Assembly (NCBI GenBank): GCA_944989445.1
Contig: CALYLW010000129.1
Span: 524,501-588,500 of the forward strand
DNA length: 64,000 bases
Direction: 5' to 3'
From: Ampullaceana balthica
Lineage: Eukaryota > Mollusca > Gastropoda > Lymnaeidae
Position 1 is the first letter of the stretch. The number at the start of each line of letters is the position of its first letter. Below are positions 11,600-22,562 of this stretch, in pieces. Position numbers and translations under genes: made by a program. The notes beneath the pieces were generated by a model. That model made no database searches. It saw nothing but the letters and a program-made list of their open reading frames with translations, and was not told the DNA's origin.

Positions 11600-12007
11600 T
11601 TCACGGTTTGTTATTGTTTTTTTGCCACGTGAAATTTTGAGCTGACGCATTGAGGCGACCCAACGAAGCGACGGGCGCTTTTGTTTACATTTTACGTGTC
11701 ACTCTGAGCTCGGTCAAGCGAATCGGTGACCAGACTTTTCCCCTCTCCCCCCCACCCACCCCTCCCCCCACCCCACCCACCCCTCCCCCCACCCACCCCA
11801 CCCCACCCCTCCCCCCACCCCACCCACCCCTCCCCCCTCACTAGGGTTATGATGCAAAGTTGAGTTAAGACAGATTCAGTCTGTAAATGTTTGAAAATAA
11901 TCAATACTGTTAGTTATATCTCATATATAAGGGATTTATAGTCAAAAACTTTGTTTTTACGGGTTTGTTTTATTAAATCCCTTATATTAACTTCACCGCC
12001 GTCTCTG

Positions 12008-12082
<75 letters not shown>

Positions 12083-12300
12083 GTCTGTCTTGGGCTCGGC
12101 GGGCGGAAAAACAGAAGTCAAAAATGACCCACTTCCCATGATCCGATCGAACTGAAATTTGGCACACGGACCCGTCTGACCTAACAATGCATCGTATCAA
12201 AATTTCAGATCGATCGAAAGTACCGTAATTAAATTAATGCATTTTTAGTTTATCCTTATATGAGGTATGTAATTCAAAATTCACTGTTTGTTATTGTTTT
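11600..12300 (-). repeat. Copies of the TAAATCC-ended repeat, long type, reverse orientation
   Basis: Reading on the minus strand, two partial units abut at about 11977. Each unit edge is marked by GTTAATATAAGGGATTTA and by TTTTTGACTATAAATCCC. One unit holds a C-rich tract (11740-11838) and the motif GTGACACGTAAAATGTAAAC. The other holds a (CT)n tract at the matching internal position and ends at about 12300, where hAT sequence resumes. These are also seen at 14347, 24975, 25500 and 29700. Confidence 0.65.
12001..12090. repeat. (CT)n microsatellite
   Basis: An almost pure CT run followed by (CTGT)n. It lies inside a copy of the TAAATCC-ended repeat. The Arg/Glu-repeat open frames over it are artefacts. 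Confidence 0.95.
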
Positions 12301-12317
12301 TGTCACAACAGATAAGA

Positions 12318-13325
12318 AAATGAGTGACGAAGAAAAAATGCAGACAAGACAGTGTTGTTGAATATTTGAAAAAATTGTTAAATGTTTGGAAACAGATACG
12401 AAAGGTGAAACGTAATTTACTGAATTAAAAAAAAATTTTAAGGTTAAAGCTATATCCTTGACTTTCTGGCACACCTAAAATAAGCTGTACCAAATGTATT
12501 CTCGTTACGTTGTGTCATTCAATGACATAACTTATTTTTAGAATATCTTAGTAAACGTTTTCAGGGATCACTAGAATATGTCATTAGAGCAGTTTATAAA
12601 ATCAAAAAGAATGCCTTCAATGAGAGATTATTTGCTTTACATTGTTTGTTAAATGACAAAGTCTATAATCGTTTACTTATTCTCACTGAAGTACGTTGGT
12701 TATAAAATAGTGCATGTTTAAATCGATTCGATGCTCTCTTTAATTCACTGTTGGAATTCCTGGAGGGCAAAGACAATGATTTGCGACACAATTAACCTTA
12801 AATAATGATTATGAAAGATTTATTTGCCAAATTTATGGAAACTAATTTAGACAAGGAAACCAATTCAATTTAATCAACACTAAAAGTGTCATATCGGCGT
12901 TTGTTGCAAAACCTTTTCTGTACAAAAAAGCTTGGGAAGAGGGGAACGTTTTCAGTTTCCAAATCTTTGCAAATTGCAAAATAGGAGATAAAGATTTGTT
13001 GGCTCACCGTCAACACTTAGTACCTATTCATGCAGATCTAAACCAAAAATTTGAGGATATTTTTCGCTTGGATATTCCCGACTGGCAGTTAAATCGTATT
13101 GCGCGTGGACAAAGACATATGAATCCATACTAACACAAGCAGCTTATAGAAATATCCAAAAATTAGGAACTTAAACCAATGTTTCAACAAGGATACCACA
13201 AACTGATTACAAAAACAGATCCCAATTTTCAATTCCTGCATTATGGGTTATTGTACAGAAATGGTTGGCTGCTTTCCCGTCTTCACGTGAATTTAGTGTC
13301 GTTATGAACCTCATCACAAAATAAT
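12318..13325 (+). pseudogene. FAM200/ZBED5-like (Buster-type hAT) transposase relic
   Basis: Scattered frames match the family: near 12318 an MSDEEKM-like N-terminus, near 12616-12704 NERLFALHC followed by LLILTEVRWL (a strongly conserved Buster/FAM200 block), and near 13255-13320 FPSSREFSVVMNLITK, the C-terminal dimerisation segment. Stops and frameshifts lie between the blocks. An intact enzyme would be about 600 residues and would cut and paste the element. This copy cannot. The related relic at 39793-40300 carries the same blocks, which supports the call. Confidence 0.75.
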
Positions 13326-13349
13326 AAAAACAACCCGTAAAAAACCAAG

Positions 13350-16300
13350 TTTTTGACTATAAATCCTTTACGTATGAGACGTAACTAAAAGAATGTTCAT
13401 TATAACACGCAGCGCAAGACCATCCAAAAATACAAAATTGCAGTTGTGTCGTAAAACGTGTTTAATATAATGCGCACCGATCAGGAATAGGTTTATAAAA
13501 AGTGTTGTCAGTAAAATACGCACCTTATTGCGCGACAGAAAGGTTGTTCAATATAATACGCACCGCGACGCTCTATCTCAAAAAATAGCATGATACATAG
13601 GAATAAATAAAATAATCTAAAAAATCAATAATTTAATTACGGTACATGCGATCGATCTGAAATTTTGATACATTGTTTTTATCATCGGTACGAAACTGCC
13701 TGCAAAATTTCAGCTCGCTATCTTGCGAGCAAGTGGGTTAAAAATCGATCAAAAGTTTTGGCGACAAGCAAGCAAGCAAGCAAGCAAGGTCCGCCGCAGA
13801 CACCACGAGTTAATATAAAGGATTTAATAAGAAAAACCCGTAAAAAACCAAGTTTTTGACTATAAATCCTTTATGTACGAGAAGTAACTAAAAGAATGTT
13901 CATTATAATACGCAGCGCCAGACCATCCAGAAATACAAAATTGAAGTTGTGTCGTAAAACATGTTTAATATAATACGCACCGATCAGGAATATGTTTATA
14001 AAAAGAGCTGTCAATAAAATACGCACCTTATTGCGCGACAGAAAGGTTGTTCAATATAATACGCACCGCGACGCTCTATCTCAAAAAATAGCATGATACA
14101 TAGGAATAAAAAAAATAATCTAAAAAATCAATAATTTAATTACGGTACATGCGATCGATCTGAAATTTTGATACATTGTTTTTATCATCGGTACGAAACT
14201 GCCTGCAAAATTTCAGCTCGCTATCTTGCGAGCAAGTGGGTTAAAAATCGATCAAAAGTTTTGGCGACAAGCAAGCAAGCAAGGTCCGCCGCAGACACCA
14301 CGAGTTAATATAAAGGATTTAAAAATGACCCGTAAAAACAAAGTTTTTGACTATAAATCTCTTTTATATATGCTTTATAACACGGGGGGGGGAAGGTCTG
14401 GTCACCGATCGCTGGACCTAGCTCAGCGTGACACGTAAAATGTAAACAAAAGCACGCCGGTACATCGACGATGTGGCGTCAAGCTGGAACTCAACTGTCA
14501 CGAGGAAAAAAAATATAACAAACTGTGAAATTGAATTACATACGTTGTATAGAGATAAACTAAAAATGCATTAATTTAATTACGGTACGTTGGATCGATC
14601 TGAAATTTTAATATGATGCATTGTTAGGTCTGAGTCATTTTCACCTGGTTAAAAAAAACACGAGATGTGTCGTCGGGTGGGCGGAAAAATAAAAGTAAAA
14701 AATGAACCACTTCCCGTAAAGCCATCGAGCTGAAATTTGGCACACAGACCCGAGGCACCTAACAATGCATCGTATCAAAATCACAGATCAATCGAACGTA
14801 TAGTTTTTAAATTAATTTATGTTTAGTTTATCTATAAAAAAAAACTACATGTAGCAGTCGCTATTGTTTACATTTTACGGGTCATTTGACTTCACGCCAG
14901 CCATCGGTGATCACATCTATTGTTTACATTTTACGTGTCACGCTGAGCTCGGTCCAGCGATCGGTGACCAGACCTTTCCCCTCTCCCCCTCTCCCCGGGT
15001 TATAAAGCAAAGGGGCGTTAAGATAGATTCAGTCTGTAAATGTTTGTCGCGTTTGAACATAATCAATACTGTTAGTTATGTCTCATGATTTATAGTCAAA
15101 AACGTTGTTTTTACGGGGTTTTTTTTAAATCCCTTATATTAACTTCGAAATCTTGTCTCTCTGTCGTCATCTCTTCGTCGGGCGGAAAAACAAAAGTAAA
15201 AAATGACCCAATTCCCGTGATTCCATCGAGCTGAAATTTGGCACACAGACTCGTGTCACGTAAAAATGCATCGTATCAAAATTTCAGATCGATCGAACGT
15301 ACCGTAATTAAATTAATGCGTCTTAGTTTATGTATATAAAACTATCTGTAGGAGTCGCTATCGTTTACATTTTACGGGTCACTTGACTTCAGGCCAGCCA
15401 TCGGTGGCCACATCTCGTGTTTTACCCAGGTGGAATTCACTCAGTTTCAGGTTGTAAATGTTTGTCGCATTGGAACGTAAGCAATACTTTAAGTTCAGTC
15501 TATTATATATAAGGGATTTATAGTCAAAAACTTTGTTTTTACGGGGTTGTTTAATTTTAAATCCTTTATATTAACTCGTGGTGTCTGTTTGTTTGAACCC
15601 TTGCTTGCTTGATTGTCGCCAAAACTTTGGATCGATTTTTAACCCACTTCTTCGTAAGCTAGCGAGCTGAAATTTTGCAGGCAGTTTCATGCCAATGATA
15701 AAAACAAAGTATCAAAATTTCAGATCGATCGCATGTACTGTAATTAAATTATTGAATTTGTAGATTATTTTTTTTATTTCTATGTATCATGTTATTTTTT
15801 GAGATAGAGCGTCGCGGTGCGTATTATATTGAACAACCTTTCCTGTCGCGCAATAAGGTGCGTATTTTATTGACAACACTTTTTATAAACATATTCCTGA
15901 TCGCTGCGCATTATATTAAACATGTTTTACGACACAACTGCAATTTTTTTATTTTTGGATGGTCTTGGGCTGCGTATTATAATGAACATTATTTTAGTTA
16001 TGTCTCGTAAATAAAGAATTTAGGGTCAAAAACTTGTTTTTTTAACGTTTTTTTTTAAAATTAAATCCTTTATATTAACTCGTGGTGTCTGTTTGAACTC
16101 TTGCTTGCTTGCTTGTCGTCAAAACTTAGGATTGATTTTAACCCACTTCTCGTAAGCTAGCGATCTGAAATTTTGCAAGTAGATTTGTGCCGATGATAAA
16201 AACGAAGTATCAAAATTTCAGATCGATCGCAATGTACTGTAATTAAATTATTGAATTTTTATATTATTTTATTTATCTCTATGTATCATGTTAAATTTTT

Positions 16301-16545
16301 GAGATACAGTGTCGCGGTGCGTATTATATTGAACGACCTTTCCTGTCGCGCGATAAGGTGCTTATTTTATTGACAACACTTTTTATAAACATATTCCTGA
16401 TCGGTGCGCATTATATTAAACACGTTTTACGAGACATAACTACAATTTTGCATTTTTGGATTGTCTTGCGCTGCGTATTATAATGAACATCCTTTTAGCT
16501 GTGTCTCGTACATACAGGATTTATAGTAAAAAACTTGGTTTGTTA
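13350..16545. repeat. Array of ~0.5-kb TAAATCCTTTA-ended repeats in both orientations
   Basis: Plus-orientation units begin at about 13354 and 13858, and a longer subtype begins at about 14345. Minus-orientation units end at about 15545 and 16055. Each starts with TTTTTGACTATAAATCCTTTA and closes with GAGTTAATATAAAGGATTTA. Short units carry four similar blocks ending in ATACGCACC or ATACGCAGC, then GATCGATCTGAAATTTTGAT, and a (GCAA)n microsatellite before the closing end. The array sits between the transposase relic and the 3' end of the hAT. No coding sequence was found. The class is unknown: a Helitron-related or MITE-like non-autonomous element is possible. Confidence 0.7.
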
Positions 16546-16656
16546 CGGGTTCTTTTTATTTAACTATACATTTATGTAGTTTTTTCACTTGGGGGTACGT
16601 GGACAAGTTTTGACTATAAAAGGGGTCCACGGATCAAAAAAGTTTGGGAACCACTG

Positions 16657-17225
16657 CTCTAGACAAACAAATCGATACACGCCAAAGTCACGTGAGTAGC
16701 ATCAGGCTACCCTCCTGACAAACAAATCGATGCACGCCAAAGTGATGTGAGTAACATCAGGCTACCCTCCTGACAAACAAATCGATACACGCCAAAATCA
16801 CGTGAGTAGCATCAGGCTACCCTCTCTACAAACAAATCGATACACGCCAAAGTCACGTGAGTAGCATCAGGCTACCCTCTAGACAAACAAATCGATACAC
16901 GCCAAAGTGATGTGAGTAACATCAGGCTACCCTCCTGACAAACAAATCGATACACGCCAAAATCACGTGAGTAGCATCAGGCTACCCTCTCTACAAACAA
17001 ATCGATACACGCCAAAGTCACGTGAGTAGCATCAGGCTACCCTCTAGACAAACAAATCGATACACGCCGAAAGCGTATGAGTAATGCCAGGCTACCCTCT
17101 AGACAAACAAATGGATTAACACCAAAGTCATGTGAGTAACTGAAGGCGAGAAATATATGAATCGATACACGCCGAGGTCGTGTGAGTAGTTTGTGGCTAC
17201 CCTCGAGACGAACAAGTCGACTCAC
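16657..17225 (+). repeat. 55-bp minisatellite with 165-bp higher-order period
   Basis: Units start with GACAAACAAATCGATACACG and are 55 bp apart (16662, 16717, 16772 and on). The variants occur in the order CCTGAC with GTGATGTGAG, CCTGAC with ATCACGTGAG, and CTCTAC with GTCACGTGAG, and this trio then repeats, with CTAGAC replacing the first CCTGAC. From about 17045 the units degenerate. Most units contain the palindrome CACGTG. Confidence 0.88.
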
Positions 17226-17883
17226 GCTAAAGACATCACTCTACTCCTCACTTCAAGCAAATCGATATTCACCAAAGAACGGTGGCATCTTTAATGCTCA
17301 CCCGAAACATCTTTCTATCCAAGCAGTCATTTGCCTTCTGTCAATTTAACGTTTAGAAAAATAAGGCATTAATACATTTTCATTTCAAATACTGTTCACA
17401 ATTGTCCATGAATTACTGCTTTCCGTGACTTGTACAACAACAAATCGATAATGTGCTTTATCGCCCTTCGTTCCCAAATCCGCACACACACCAGTGAATA
17501 CATTCACGGGATTCTCTATTTTAAAAAAAAAGGGAGAACAAGAACAAGAAGCGCCTCTATCCAAACAGAGGCTGTTTGCTGAAAGAGGAGAGAATTAACT
17601 CAAAGAGAGCCCCGGGGTTTGTCGTCAAGCTAACACATGGTCAAGGAATAGGGAATGAGGAGGGGGTTGCTGCCACAAAACATTTAAATTGTATCATTCA
17701 TTCTACTGGATGTGGATACTTCATCAGCATTTACATTCGATTTAAAAAATTTTTCAATTTGAAAGGATAATAGAATCATTATCAGAATAATTATTAAAAC
17801 TAATTTTTAAAAAACAATAAAAAAAGGAAAAGGCTTTTCGAAATCGTATTTACATTTTCTAAGCACATCCTCACATTGGCGTA
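17226..17883. other. Non-repetitive stretch, nothing recognised
   Basis: A lower-AT stretch with short open frames only (for example 17576-17770). No recognised domain or splice-flanked exon. Confidence 0.35.
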
Positions 17884-17937
17884 TCCTAGAATTTTCACAT
17901 AGACTCATCTTTGCAATGTCACATAGGCACATCCTTG
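17884..17937 (+). repeat. Left part of ACATAGGCACATCC short tandem repeat
   Basis: Two degenerate units (TTTTCACATAGACTCATC and TGTCACATAGGCACATCC) directly precede the hAT at 17938. The array resumes at 20890. Confidence 0.75.
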
Positions 17938-18002
17938 CAGAGGCGTCACTAGGGTTGGTGTCACTCGGGGCGGTAGCTCATGTTGTCACCCCTTCACGAC
18001 TG

Positions 18003-18385
18003 AAGGGACCGTCCATAAATGACGTCACGCGAGGTTGCCGATTTTTACCCCACCCTCCCCCAGCGTCATACTTTGTCACAAAAACTTAGACTCACCCCTT
18101 TTTTACGATATGACGTCACAAAGCTTTGACAACCCTCCCCCAAGCCGTATTTTCTCAATAAAAATTAGCATACTGCAAATTAATTTTTGTCATTTTAATA
18201 TGTATTTAGGGTAAGTCTGCACTGTAATATTGTAACACGCCGTAAAGTCATTGAAAACGTAATTAAATAAATGGTAAGCAATCAAATATTTAAGTGGAAC
18301 TTTTATTTAAAGTTTCGCCCTTTTGATGTGACGTCACATTTCTTAAACACCCCCCTCCCCGTACCACATCGTCACAGATGTGGAC
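18003..18385. mobile_element. MITE with CCATAAATGACGTCACGC end, right end missing
   Basis: It begins GGGACCGTCCATAAATGACG and carries the family interior (GTCACAAA, the ACTGTAATATTGTAACACG phrase at 18221, and C-runs). The expected inverted right end is absent. At about 18385 the sequence changes to CTATGGCGGATTAAAAAGG, which resembles the left end of the element at 53424. Confidence 0.7.
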
Positions 18386-18631
18386 CCCCCCCCCTATGGC
18401 GGATTAAAAAGGGGGGTGCTGAACGGGCTAAAGTTAAAGCCCCCAATAAATTAAGGGCCCCCCAAACTTTTTATGAATTTTATTGTATAATAAAGATGCA
18501 GGCGATTATGTTTGTACGAATCCCTGAAAATGTCTTTGACAGTCATAAGGTAATGCTGCAAATGAGTAGGAAGTATAACGAAACCAGGCTATTCTTTGTG
18601 AGAAGTGCATTGTAGCTCATTATGTGCCGTG

Positions 18632-20098
18632 CACAGCTCATTCCTTTAATTTGGTTGGGAAAAGAGCAGCAGGTTGTCCTACTGCGGTCAGATTTTTTTG
18701 TCTTCTGCAAAATCTTTATACCCGACTTGTTACATCTACTCATCGTTGATAGGTACTTCAAAAACATATGAAATTGATACATGCTAAAAAAGCCTTGTCT
18801 GACACAAGATGGTCAGCCTGACATTATGCTGTAAGGTCTGTTAATAGCTCATACCATGAGAATATCGCAGCACTGGAAGAATTAGCAAAAATTAAAAATC
18901 AGCCACGTGACTGCCACCTTGAAGAAGAAGGATTTCTAAAGGAAATTGAACAACTGGAAGTCGCTATTTTACTTGAAATTTGGGAAACAATTTTAGAAAG
19001 GAAGTCTCTCATTGAGTTTGTTAAAAAAATAGCATTCTTAATTTTATTCCTATGAAGACAAAGGAAAGGAAAAGTCCGTGGTAAAAACAGTGTAATCAAT
19101 CTTCAATACTATCAAACAAAAAAGAAAGCGTCAGTTTGATAAAGGGACATCAACAAAACAGTATTCTCCTGGAGAAAAAAATTCAAGATTGAGGTATTTC
19201 TGGTAATCATTGACAAACTTTCTTAATCCCTAAAACATTGGTTAGGTGCATATAAATACTTCCATGAGAAATTTGGCTTTCTTACAAACCTAACTGAGCT
19301 CAGCACTTTCGCCACCCGATGGGCAGCAACCAAGTTAATGGAAGAACATTCAAGTGATTTCGAAGAAGGGGTCGGTTAAATCCGAAGCAACCGTTTCGTC
19401 GCCCTCAATTTAGTAGCAACGCCATCGAGCGGTGCCGGTTTAGGGCCAGGAGATGGCGCCAAAGTGGTAGCAAGTCGTAGTAGGAAATTCCACCACCTCC
19501 TTGTGAGTGCAACTTAGTGGGAGGCATCTTCGACTGTATGTCCTGGATGCCCAGGTGGCCGCTTCAGAAGCGACCGCTTTTGGGGGGGGGTCCTCAGCTG
19601 TTACGTCCCTTTGGTGGCCAGATGGCTAAGGGGATCTTCCGGGAAGACCCATAAAGAGCACTAGGCTCGGGGCGTCTGATTTTCTTCCTCATGTAAGTTC
19701 ATTAGTGATTTAGAAGACTGCTTACCTTCAGAATTAGTCCAATTTTCAGAACTCTTAAAAAAGTTATTGTCCAGCCCCAGGCTCAGGGTAAGGAAAAGGA
19801 ATTAGCACAAAGCGAAACTTAAAAAAACTTGCACAGAGCTAAATATTTTGTTGCTTTTGAATGATCTATATTTCACACAGTCCTTTACAAATGTACACAT
19901 CACACTTCGCATCTATCTTTCAATGATGACATCAAATTGCAGCTGAGAGCGATCCTTTTCAAAGTTGAAAAGAATATATAATGAGTTAGAATTTGCATTG
20001 GACGAAAAAGGCTGAATATGCTCTCTCTAATGAGCATTGAAAAGGAACTTGTAAGCTTACTCAGCTTTATTGACTTGATTGAAAACTTCGCCATTTGA
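18632..20098 (+). pseudogene. ZMYM1-like hAT transposase relic
   Basis: Blocks in order: 18632-18722 reads PCTAHSFNLVGKRAAG, matching the family motif around HSxNLV. 18798-18818 gives SDTRWSA. 18870-19020 gives LEELAKIKNQ and, further on, EGFLKEIEQLEVAILLEIWE. 19265-19366 gives EKFGFLTNLTELS. 19947-19990 gives ERSFSKLKRIYNEL, the C-terminal dimerisation signature. 20030-20098 gives LMSIEKELV, ending in IENFAI. Frame changes and stops lie between the blocks, and a 0.33-kb retroposon interrupts the gene. The family (DUF4371 plus dimerisation domain) encodes hAT transposases and derived host proteins. This one is dead. Confidence 0.8.
19369..19690. mobile_element. Unclassified GC-rich retroposon with ~18-bp target duplication
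   Basis: This GC-rich segment interrupts the transposase relic. The host phrase TTCAAGTGATTTCGAAGA occurs before it, and TTCATTAGTGATTTAGAAGA after it. The uninterrupted second copy (minus strand near 62190-62215) has the phrase once. The length, GC content and long duplication fit a SINE or a short retroposed RNA. No clear A and B box pair was found. Confidence 0.55.
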
Positions 20099-20889
20099 AA
20101 AATTCGCAAACGAAAGTTGTAGGTTGAAATAATAATTATACATATTTTTGAATAATTTTTGTTATTTCAAATAGAGAAAAGAATTCGTTACCTCATGAAA
20201 TTATTTTTTTTTAAATACGGAATAACGCGTAATACTATTCTTTACGGGGGCGCGTTCGTAAGCACTAAACAGCGTAAGTCGGGATGGGACCGTCGTAACC
20301 GGAGGACTACCTGTGTATAAACATGCATATCTATGCTTTCACGCCTTTAGTAAATATTTATATAAAAAATATTAACTCAAAGACATTGAAATCATAATTT
20401 TCCTCAAGAAAAACATCAACAAAGAAAACCCATCTTTGATTTTTTCTTTGGTCGTGATGAAAATCGTATTCCCCCCCCCACCCCACAGTGGTGGAGGGAG
20501 TCGTGAGGTGGGATTCGTTCATGCTGTCGGTGTGTCCAAGCCCAAATGGCTTTATATCTTTTAAAACAGAAGACACTGCCTCTGTCATTCCAGCCTTTTT
20601 TAAAGATCTCTCTGCTGCGACTATTTATTTTATTTTTTTCCTAATTTTTTTTAATGTTGTTCGTGTTGGGACTGCTTTATTATTGCAAGTTAACTGATAT
20701 TTTTTTAATGAGAATTTTCGCGTTTAACGTATTTCATTGTATTTCTTTATTTCTTTCTAGATTAAGAAATGTGTCATCTTTTGTTTTCTGACATAAAATC
20801 GTACACAGTAAAATAATTTTAGGCTCGGTTGTCACCCCCTGATGGGTGTCACCCGGGGCGGCCCGCCCCCCCCCCTAGTGACGCCACTG

Positions 20890-21500
20890 CATCCTTGTAC
20901 TGTCACATAGGCACAATTTTTCATTTTCACACATAGGCACATCTTTGCAATATCACATAGGCAAAACCTTGCCTTGTCGCAAATGTAGCCGTCTGCTAGA
21001 GTATGTTTTACTGCAGGGACACGCCAGTGGGCCAGTAACACACTGCCCCTGGTCTGTATGAGATATCCTAAGTAGTTAAGAATATGATAGTGTGCACACC
21101 CACACAGCTCCGCACCATAATGTGCACCCAGATGCACTAGGAAGTAGGAAGTAGTCACTGGGTGACGTTTTGGTGCGTTTGTTTTTGAGTTCCTATTTTA
21201 ACGTTCATGATGTTCGGTTTTCTGGATTATGAGCACTAATAAACTTGTCCAGCTATAGTCCTCCACCTGATTGTTTTATTTGAATATGTGTGTATAATAT
21301 TGTATATTATAAGCCTACACACGGCTACACAAAGATACCTCCTCTCACTGCCACACGGGGACCTCCTAGCGTTGTTACATAGGTATATCCCAGTATTGTC
21401 ACAAATGCATTTCCTAGTATTAGTACATAGGCGCATTTCATCAATGTCTCATCCTGGTATAGTAACATAGGCACAGCCCAGCATTGTTACATAGTTATTT
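20890..21500 (+). repeat. ACATAGGCACATCC short tandem repeat, right part
   Basis: Degenerate units of about 27-30 bp built on TGTCACATAGGCACATCTTT are found at 20890-20990 and again at 21350-21500 (for example TTGTTACATAGGTATATCCC). The part between them is diverged, with the phrase ATGTGCACCCAGATGCAC. Together with 17884-17937 this is the array that the hAT entered. Confidence 0.6.
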
Positions 21501-21601
21501 TTGTTTTTAATTTTACCATTTTATTTAAAGCAATTTTCAACGATGTATTTCATATGACAGAAATTTACCCCATTATTGAAATGGAACTTTTACTTCCAGG
21601 T

Positions 21602-21935
21602 TGTATTTGGTACTGGTGACACTCTCCAGGCAGTGACCATTACCTCAAATATGGGCTTTGTTAGAGCAGCCAAGGGTCAGGTAAATTTGACAGTATAACA
21701 CAGTATTTCCCATCATATTCTAAATCGTAGAGCTCTAATTACTCACAACGTAGTTCGAACAATATATCGCTTCATTGATACTTTTCATTTTAACATTTCC
21801 CTGTAAATTAAAGAACATGTTTGTCTGTCTCCCCACAGGGTGTAAACTTCGCAGTCTTTCTTCATACCGCGCGTGCTTTGACAGAAGAGAAGGAGAAGTA
21901 CGCATCACCTTTATGACCTACGTGGTAATTACAAG
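21602..21935 (+). CDS. Two 3'-terminal exons of a possible host gene
   Basis: The first exon (about 21602-21682) follows the acceptor TTTTACTTCCAG and ends at CAG before GTAAAT. It reads VVFGTGDTLQAVTITSNMGF and then VRAAKGQ with no stop, and begins and ends in phase 0. The second exon begins at about 21839 after CTGTCTCCCCACAG and reads GVNFAVFLHTARALTEEKEK followed by YASPL and TGA at about 21914-21916. Phase is consistent across the 156-bp intron. The remainder is 3' UTR, with a possible AATAAA near 22286. Upstream exons were not found nearby, so the gene is partial here. The protein family is not recognised. The joined peptide is open and has consensus splice sites at both intron ends and the upstream acceptor, unlike its surroundings. 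Confidence 0.5.
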
Positions 21936-22560
21936 GTTACACCTTCACGAAACCCTCCTCCGCTGCCCATAAAATTACCTGTAGGATAATGGCGGGCAAA
22001 CATTTCATTGGGGAAATTCGATTTTTTTACCTGTAATCGAATGAGACGGCGCTCATAAAACTTCATTTAAGTGTCCACAGAAATGTAAGTGGAAAATTAA
22101 CAAAAAACAAACTGTTAGTTTGAAATCTAATCATCTGTGGACTGGGATTCTGTGTGCTTCTTGAGGTGAAACATTTCAATTTCTGATAGCTCTCATAGTA
22201 ATAGATTGTGGATTCTATTCTAAGGCTACACATGAAAGCCCTTGCCCTATGACAGACAATAACCAAGGATGCTTTTTTTTATTTAATAAAACATAATAAT
22301 TATAATCAACCAATTTCGTTTTCTTCAGAATGCCTTTTTCAAATTTGTTTGTAATATTCTAATTATACAAATTCTCAATAAACTCTGATCTGATTGAGAA
22401 TATTAAATGAAAACTCATATCAAGGATATTCGTTTTTTTTAAAACTCTTCTCTAAAATATGGGCTTATCCATCTGTTTCCTGACCTCTTAACAACAATAA
22501 AAACAGAATATATCTTATAAAATTGTAAAAACATACCCTTGACTTTAATTTATTAATTAG
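21936..22560. other. AT-rich stretch, probable 3' UTR and intergenic DNA
   Basis: No repeats or coding sequence recognised. It contains two AATAAA-like signals (about 22286 and 22376). Confidence 0.35.
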
Positions 22561-22562
22561 AA

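Larger units (their letters stand above)
10855..16656 (+). mobile_element. Buster-type hAT transposon, 5.8 kb with nested insertions
   Basis: The ends are CAGTGGTTCCCAAAGTGG and TTTGGGAACCACTG, and both sides carry CTCTAGAC (10847-10854 and 16657-16664), a perfect 8-bp duplication with central TA. A decayed FAM200/ZBED5-like transposase lies at about 12318-13320. The remainder holds later insertions: a fold-back MITE (11305-11514), copies of the TAAATCCTTTA-ended repeat at 11600-12300, and a large array of the same repeat at 13350-16545. A second copy of the same hAT starts at 39267. Confidence 0.85.
17938..20889 (+). mobile_element. ZMYM1-like hAT transposon with nested insertions, TSD CATCCTTG
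   Basis: It starts CAGAGGCGTCACTAG and ends CTAGTGACGCCACTG, inverted with one mismatch. CATCCTTG flanks both sides (17930-17937 and 20890-20897). Inside are a MITE (18003-18385), a decayed transposase (about 18630-20098) interrupted by a retroposon (19369-19690), and a segment at 20470-20600 that is shared in reverse with 61360-61490. The element at 60220-62321 is a second copy in the other orientation. Confidence 0.85.

Noticed and set aside
11650..12200. Pro/Thr-rich and Arg/Glu-rich open frames
   Set aside because: They translate a C-rich tract and a CT microsatellite inside a repeat.
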